This document shows, one piece after another, positions 49,112 through 52,770 of a stretch of 52,770 nt of DNA. The stretch spans positions 1 through 52,770 of the forward strand of contig VXTU01000037.1 in the NCBI GenBank assembly GCA_009837285.1, written 5' to 3'. The position numbers were made by a program, and so were the translations under genes. Each line of letters opens with the position of its first letter. The first letter of the stretch is position 1. The notes beneath the pieces were generated by a model. It ran no database searches. It was not told the DNA's origin and saw nothing but the letters and a program-made list of their open reading frames with translations. This stretch comes from Chloroflexota bacterium (GTDB lineage: Bacteria > Chloroflexota > Dehalococcoidia > UBA2979).

Positions 49112-50062
49112 CTACGAGTAGCGGATCCGCGGGTCGATCACCGCGTACGAGAGGTCGACCAGCAGGTTCGCGGTGACGAACAGCAGGGCGGTGAACAGCA
49201 CCACTCCCTGCACCATCGGGTAGTCGCGCACCTGGATCGCCTCGAACCCCAGCGTCCCCACGCCCGGCAGCGAGAACACCACCTCGATGATCACGAGGCC
49301 GCCGAGCAGGAACGTGAGCTGGCTGCCCATGATCGTGACCACGGGGATGAGCCCGTTCCGCAGCGCGTGCTTGGTGATGATGATGTGCTCAACGAGCCCC
49401 TTGGACCGGGCGGTACGGACGTAGTCCTGCCGCAGCACCTCGAGCATCGCCGACCGCGTCATGCGCGCGCTGATGGCGCTGAAGCGGTAGCCGACGATGA
49501 GCGAGGGGAAGATGAAGGCCAGGAAGTTCGACCACGGGTCTTCCCACGGCGGGATGTAGCCGAACGCCGGCAGCCAGCCGATCCACACCGACAGGACGTA
49601 CAGCAACATGGTTGCGAGGAAGAAGTCCGGCACGGACAGCCCCGTAATGGAGAACATCCTGGCCGCGTAGTCCATCCAGGTGTTCTGTTTCACCGCCGAG
49701 AGAATGCCGAGCGGAATCGCCGCCGCGATCGCGACCGTCATCGCCATGATCGCCAGCTGCACGGAGACGCGTGAGCGTGTCGCGAGCGTCTCCAGCACGT
49801 CGCGGCCGGACCACAGTGACTCTCCCAGGTCGCCGCGCAGCACGCCGCCCATCCACTCGACGTACTGGACGGGGAAGCTGCGGTGCAGGCCGAGCTTCTC
49901 CTGCATCACCTTGATGTCCTTCTCGGTGACATGACCGGAGTCCGCGAGTCGGGCCATGACGACGTCGCCGGGCTGCAGGCGCGCCAGGCCGGCGATGAGG
50001 ATGGTCACGATAACCAGCGACGGTATCGCGATCAGCAGCCTGCGAATGATGTACGAACCCAT
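49112..50062 (-). CDS. Peptide/nickel-type ABC permease, DppB-like (copy 1)
   Basis: 316 aa from ATG at 50062; the longer track ORF extends into the leader. MGSYIIRRLLIAIPSLVIVTI, AVKQNTWMDYAARMFSITGL, EVLRQDYVRTARSKGL and NLLVDLSYAVIDPRIRYS identify DppB. It has the same length as the downstream paralogue, with long identical runs at protein and DNA level. It is the first gene of the operon, behind a strong promoter and ~135-nt leader. Confidence 0.92.
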   Translation of the reverse strand: MGSYIIRRLLIAIPSLVIVTILIAGLARLQPGDVVMARLADSGHVTEKDIKVMQEKLGLHRSFPVQYVEWMGGVLRGDLGESLWSGRDVLETLATRSRVSVQLAIMAMTVAIAAAIPLGILSAVKQNTWMDYAARMFSITGLSVPDFFLATMLLYVLSVWIGWLPAFGYIPPWEDPWSNFLAFIFPSLIVGYRFSAISARMTRSAMLEVLRQDYVRTARSKGLVEHIIITKHALRNGLIPVVTIMGSQLTFLLGGLVIIEVVFSLPGVGTLGFEAIQVRDYPMVQGVVLFTALLFVTANLLVDLSYAVIDPRIRYS

Positions 50063-50199
50063 GGTGAGGCCCCCATCCCGGACGCCTGCGGGATTGGCGC
50101 GGCGCCCACGGCCGACGCCTTCCGGCGGTGCGTCCGTGCTCCCGGCGGGACCCTCTGGCCCCGCCGTCCCCCCGAGCCGTTCGCGAGGGGAAAACGGGG

Positions 50200-50227
50200 A
50201 CTCTAGCGATCCGGCAGGATTTGTCAA
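50200..50227 (-). promoter_or_regulatory. Promoter of the permease operon
   Basis: On the minus strand TTGACA, a 16-bp spacer and TAGAGT form a near-consensus promoter, giving a leader of ~130 nt before the first dppB. A GGCGGG...CCCGCC stem is possible in the leader. Confidence 0.65.
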
Positions 50228-50295
50228 GCACGACGAGCCCGCGAATCCGTTGCAGCGCAACGAGAAACGGGCACCGAGGCTGTCCGAGGGTCGAG

Positions 50296-51855
50296 CTAGC
50301 GGGGCCAGGTGTGGTCGGTGAACGCCCACTCGATGAGCGTGGCGGCCGCGCTGGAGCGGTCGGGGGCGTTGAGCAGCACCGCGATCACGCGCCGGCCGTC
50401 GCGTGTCGCGGAGGCGACCAGCGTCTTTCCCGCCTCCTCGGTGAAGCCCGTCTTCACGCCGTCCGCGTCGTCGTAGCTCGACAGGAAATGGTTCAGCGTG
50501 CGCATGAGGATGACCACGGATCCCGATGTAGTCCACGAGTGCTCGCCTGCGATCGCCTCGAACGTCGGGAGCGTCATCGCGTAGCGCGCGAGCAGGGCCA
50601 GGTCGTAGGCGGTGCTGAACTGTGCGGCGTCGTGCAGGCCGTGCGGATTCACGAAGTGGGTGTCGGCCAGACCGAGCCGATCGACGAACGCATTCATCGA
50701 GGACACGAACGCCTCGTCGGACCCCGCGACGTGGCGGGCGATCGTCAGCGCGGCGTCGTTGCCCGACCACAGCATCAGCCCGTACAGCAGGTCGCGCACG
50801 GTGAAGCAGTCACCGGCAGCCAGGCCCATCAGGCTGCTGTCCGCGTCCAGCATCCCGTAGTCGCCATCCGCGCTGACCCAGGCATCGAGGTCGCTCCCCT
50901 CGATGGCGAGCAGCGCGGTGGCGATCTTGGTCAGGCTGGCTGGTGGGAGCCGGGTGCGCGCGTTGTGCTCGTGGAGCACCTTGCCGGACGCAGCATCGAC
51001 GACGATCACCGCGGCGGCCTCGACCTCCGGCGCGGGCCCGCCGGAGTGCCTTGGTGCGTTCGCGGTGGTGACGGGGAGCGCGATGCTCCCTGTGGCGGGA
51101 CCGGTCCCCGGGGGCTCTGCGATGACGAACAGCGCCGTGGGCGAGGGGATCCGCCCGCCCGGGAAGTGCTCGTACCAGCGCTGGTTGACGAAGCGCGGCG
51201 CGCCCACGATGTACGAGGTCCAGCGACCCGCGTCGTTGAGCACCCACACGGAGCGGAGCGTGACGCCGCGCAGTGCGGCCTGGTGCACGATCCCGGCGGT
51301 GGTGCCGCCGCCCCACACGACGAGCGCGGAGCCGCCCTGCGTGGGCAGGTCGCCGAACAGCCCCGGCGGCGTGCCTCGCGTGTCGCACACCGGATCGGGG
51401 TCGGTGGCGACGGGCTCGACCGGCTCAACCGGTGCGATGGGCTCGGGATCCTCTGGCGCGGTCGGCACGAGGTACATGTCGGCCGCCCAGCCGACCGCCG
51501 AATTGGACCGGACTTGTTGCCATGTGTAGCCGTCGGCCTCGACGCTGCCCTCCAGCACGGTGACCGTCGACCCGTCCTCGGCGCACGCGACCTGGGTGGC
51601 CCCAAGGCCGGGAGCGACGCGGATGCGCAAGCAGTCACCGTCGGCGTCGACGACCGCGGTGGCGCCCGGTACGAGCTGGGCGGGGATCGGCGTCTCGAGG
51701 CCCACGAGCGGCGCCGGGGTGGCGCGCGCGTCAACGCGCGCCTCGCCGGTGGCGAGCGCTCCGAGGACGAGCGCGATCAGTGCGAGCAGGAGGACGGGGC
51801 GACGCACGCCGGAGCGACTCCAACGACTAACCCCGCTCCATCGAGGATACAGCAT
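50296..51855 (-). CDS. D-alanyl-D-alanine carboxypeptidase (S11 family) with N-terminal SH3-like domain
   Basis: 519 aa from ATG at 51855; the longer ORF start overlaps the divergent gene. Signal/anchor RRPVLLLALIALVLGALA. An SH3b-like stretch follows (GDCLRIRVAPGLGATQVACA ... TVTVLEG ... WQQVRS..VGWAADMYL), then a low-complexity EPIAPVEPVEPVATDPDP linker. The penicillin-binding domain has all three motifs: PASLTKIATALLA (Ser-x-x-Lys), MLWSGNDAAL (Ser-x-Asn) and DGVKTGFTEEAG (Lys-Thr-Gly). It trims peptidoglycan pentapeptides outside the membrane. A central ~120-residue segment (VVWGGGTTAGIVHQAALRG) of unknown fold separates the linker and catalytic part. Confidence 0.9.
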   Translation of the reverse strand: MLYPRWSGVSRWSRSGVRRPVLLLALIALVLGALATGEARVDARATPAPLVGLETPIPAQLVPGATAVVDADGDCLRIRVAPGLGATQVACAEDGSTVTVLEGSVEADGYTWQQVRSNSAVGWAADMYLVPTAPEDPEPIAPVEPVEPVATDPDPVCDTRGTPPGLFGDLPTQGGSALVVWGGGTTAGIVHQAALRGVTLRSVWVLNDAGRWTSYIVGAPRFVNQRWYEHFPGGRIPSPTALFVIAEPPGTGPATGSIALPVTTANAPRHSGGPAPEVEAAAVIVVDAASGKVLHEHNARTRLPPASLTKIATALLAIEGSDLDAWVSADGDYGMLDADSSLMGLAAGDCFTVRDLLYGLMLWSGNDAALTIARHVAGSDEAFVSSMNAFVDRLGLADTHFVNPHGLHDAAQFSTAYDLALLARYAMTLPTFEAIAGEHSWTTSGSVVILMRTLNHFLSSYDDADGVKTGFTEEAGKTLVASATRDGRRVIAVLLNAPDRSSAAATLIEWAFTDHTWPR

Positions 51856-51925
51856 CGCCTCGGCTCGGTCGGCGCGAGACGCCCGCGACGTTGCGGAACG
51901 AGCGCCGATCGGGTACCTGAAGGCC

Positions 51926-52654
51926 ATGCTCGAATGGATCGGCGACGCCATCGACGACGGTGAGGTGATGGAACGGCGCTTCGACGTCGTGCGCGACGGC
52001 GACCGCGTGCCCGGCGTGCTGTGGACGCCCGCCACGGCGACGGGCCCGACGCCGCTGGTGCTCCTCGGTCACGGTGGCGCGGGTCACAAGCGCGACGACA
52101 GCCGCCTGGACTACGCCCATAGCTACGTGGCGAGCGGCCTCGCGGCCGCTGCCATCGACGGGCCGTTCCACGGCGACCGCGCGCCGGCTGAGCCCGGCGA
52201 CCGCCCGTACGACGAGGCGCTGGTCGACTCGATGGTCGCCGACTGGCGAGCAACCCTCGACGCGCTGACGGGGCTCGAAGAGATCGACGGCGACCGCGTC
52301 GGCTACGGCGGCGTCTCGATGGGGACGATGTTCGGCCTGCCGTTCCTGGTCGCCGACGGCCGGGTCGGCGTAGCCGTGCTTGGCCTGTGCGGGCTGCGCG
52401 GCGACGGCGAGGTGGACGGCGGCCTGTACGGCCGGATCGCCGCGGACGCACCTCGCCTCGAGTGCCCCGTGCTGTTCGTGATGCAGTGGGACGACGAGCT
52501 GTTCGAGCGCGACTCGGTGCTCGCGCTGTACGACGCGCTCGGCTCAGCCGACAAGCGGCTCGTCGCCAACCCTGGCGGCCACGCCGAGACGCCACCCCAC
52601 GTGCGCCTGACCACCCACGCCTTCCTCGTCGACGCACTCACCGCAGCCGAGTGA
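51926..52654 (+). CDS. Alpha/beta hydrolase (dienelactone-hydrolase-like)
   Basis: 242 aa from ATG at 51926, 70 bp from the divergent carboxypeptidase start. The fold shows VLLGHGGAGHKRDD (oxyanion), AAIDGPFHGDR, nucleophile elbow GYGGVSMGTMFG (G-x-S-x-G), VLFVMQWDDELF (acid) and PGGHAETPP (His). This resembles dienelactone-hydrolase/peptidase S9-like esterases. Substrate unknown. It is followed by two copies of the dispersed repeat at the window end. Confidence 0.87.
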   Translation: MLEWIGDAIDDGEVMERRFDVVRDGDRVPGVLWTPATATGPTPLVLLGHGGAGHKRDDSRLDYAHSYVASGLAAAAIDGPFHGDRAPAEPGDRPYDEALVDSMVADWRATLDALTGLEEIDGDRVGYGGVSMGTMFGLPFLVADGRVGVAVLGLCGLRGDGEVDGGLYGRIAADAPRLECPVLFVMQWDDELFERDSVLALYDALGSADKRLVANPGGHAETPPHVRLTTHAFLVDALTAAE

Positions 52655-52676
52655 CGGGGGTCTGCGGGAGGCCTCC

Positions 52677-52717
52677 GGACCCTCACCCCAGCCCTCTCCC
52701 GCGGTGCGGGAGAGGGA
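52677..52717. repeat. Dispersed G/C palindromic repeat, copy R4
   Basis: GGACCCTCACC tail plus CCCTCTCCCGC-GGT-GCGGGAGAGGG hairpin, same orientation as R1, starting 22 bp after the hydrolase stop. Confidence 0.8.
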
Positions 52718-52730
52718 GCCTGACTCCGAT

Positions 52731-52770
52731 CCCCTCTCCCCCCGGCGGGGGGAGAGGGTGAGGGTGAGGG
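52731..52770. repeat. Dispersed palindromic repeat, copy R5, cut by window end
   Basis: CCCCTCTCCCCCC/GGGGGGAGAGGG hairpin followed by GTGAGGGTGAGGG, in tandem with R4 and reaching the last base of the window. Confidence 0.75.

Noticed and set aside
51840-51855. TATCCTCGAT sequence resembling the -10 in the ribD repeat
   Set aside because: It lies inside the coding start of the carboxypeptidase gene (ATGCTGTATCCTCG), so the match is probably chance.
1-52770. tRNA, rRNA or CRISPR arrays
   Set aside because: None seen: no regularly spaced direct repeats of CRISPR length and no recognisable tRNA cloverleaf or rRNA sequence in the intergenic regions.

Overview
This 52.8 kb window is high-GC bacterial chromosome, densely packed, with many GTG/TTG starts and ATGA/GTGA overlaps. 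The gene mix is nine CaiB/BaiF (family III) CoA-transferase domains, an F420-type luciferase-like oxidoreductase, paired acyl-CoA dehydrogenases, Dpp-type permeases, DUF72, DUF4202 and DUF1801. This resembles a free-living heterotrophic Chloroflexota (Dehalococcoidia/SAR202-like) or an actinobacterium-like lineage. That placement is an inference from gene content only; no rRNA, tRNA or other phylogenetic marker was recognised. Both window ends lie in copies of a dispersed G/C-rich palindromic repeat, so the contig may have been cut at repeats.

Layout. 1-4.3 kb: a minus-strand riboflavin operon ribD-ribE-ribBA-ribH, followed by a small membrane protein and an antitoxin-like ORF whose 3' end runs through a repeat. 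4.3-7.3 kb: a lower-GC accessory stretch with a DUF2971 gene between 32-bp imperfect direct repeats, a DUF1801 protein and a methyltransferase. 7.4-12.2 kb: housekeeping genes (class II aldolase, signal peptidase I, pyrE, GNAT, CtaG-like, YqaE-like). 12.3-14.8 kb: a two-gene CoA-transferase pair. 14.9-16.9 kb: a PhoB/PhoR-type two-component system. 17.3-19.6 kb: an LRR membrane protein and an MFS exporter. 19.6-23.1 kb: sulfate assimilation (DUF4202 divergent from siroheme sulfite reductase and cysH) with a clear promoter/operator between. 23.2-30.1 kb: assorted genes (coiled-coil protein, amber-interrupted DUF72, Tat lipoprotein amidohydrolase, M20 peptidase, thioredoxin-TPR, LLM oxidoreductase). 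30.2-30.8 kb: mazEF.

30.9-42.0 kb is a catabolic acyl-CoA cluster: crotonase, a CoA-transferase pair, a fused double CoA-transferase, an Ltp/SCP2-type thiolase, a DUF35 Zn-ribbon/OB partner, two acyl-CoA dehydrogenases and a convergent alpha-methylacyl-CoA racemase. A second fused CoA-transferase with an SDR lies at 43.5-46.8 kb. Together these suggest activation and beta-oxidation-like shortening of methyl-branched or alicyclic acids. The composition recalls the mycobacterial cholesterol side-chain (ChsE1E2/ChsH2/Ltp2) module, although the substrate is unknown. 42.2-43.4 kb holds a class II Fic gene with an in-frame amber near its start, bracketed by related palindromes. 46.9-50.2 kb is a Dpp-type permease operon with a duplicated DppB and a fragment of a third. 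50.3-52.7 kb carries a D-Ala-D-Ala carboxypeptidase divergent from an alpha/beta hydrolase.

The most unusual signals are: (i) paired versus fused, order-swapped CoA-transferases; (ii) two conserved genes (fic, DUF72) each broken by an in-frame TAG while TAG is the ordinary stop elsewhere; (iii) AT-rich palindromes bracketing fic, with a related operator at the sulfite reductase promoter; (iv) the repeat-flanked DUF2971 islet.
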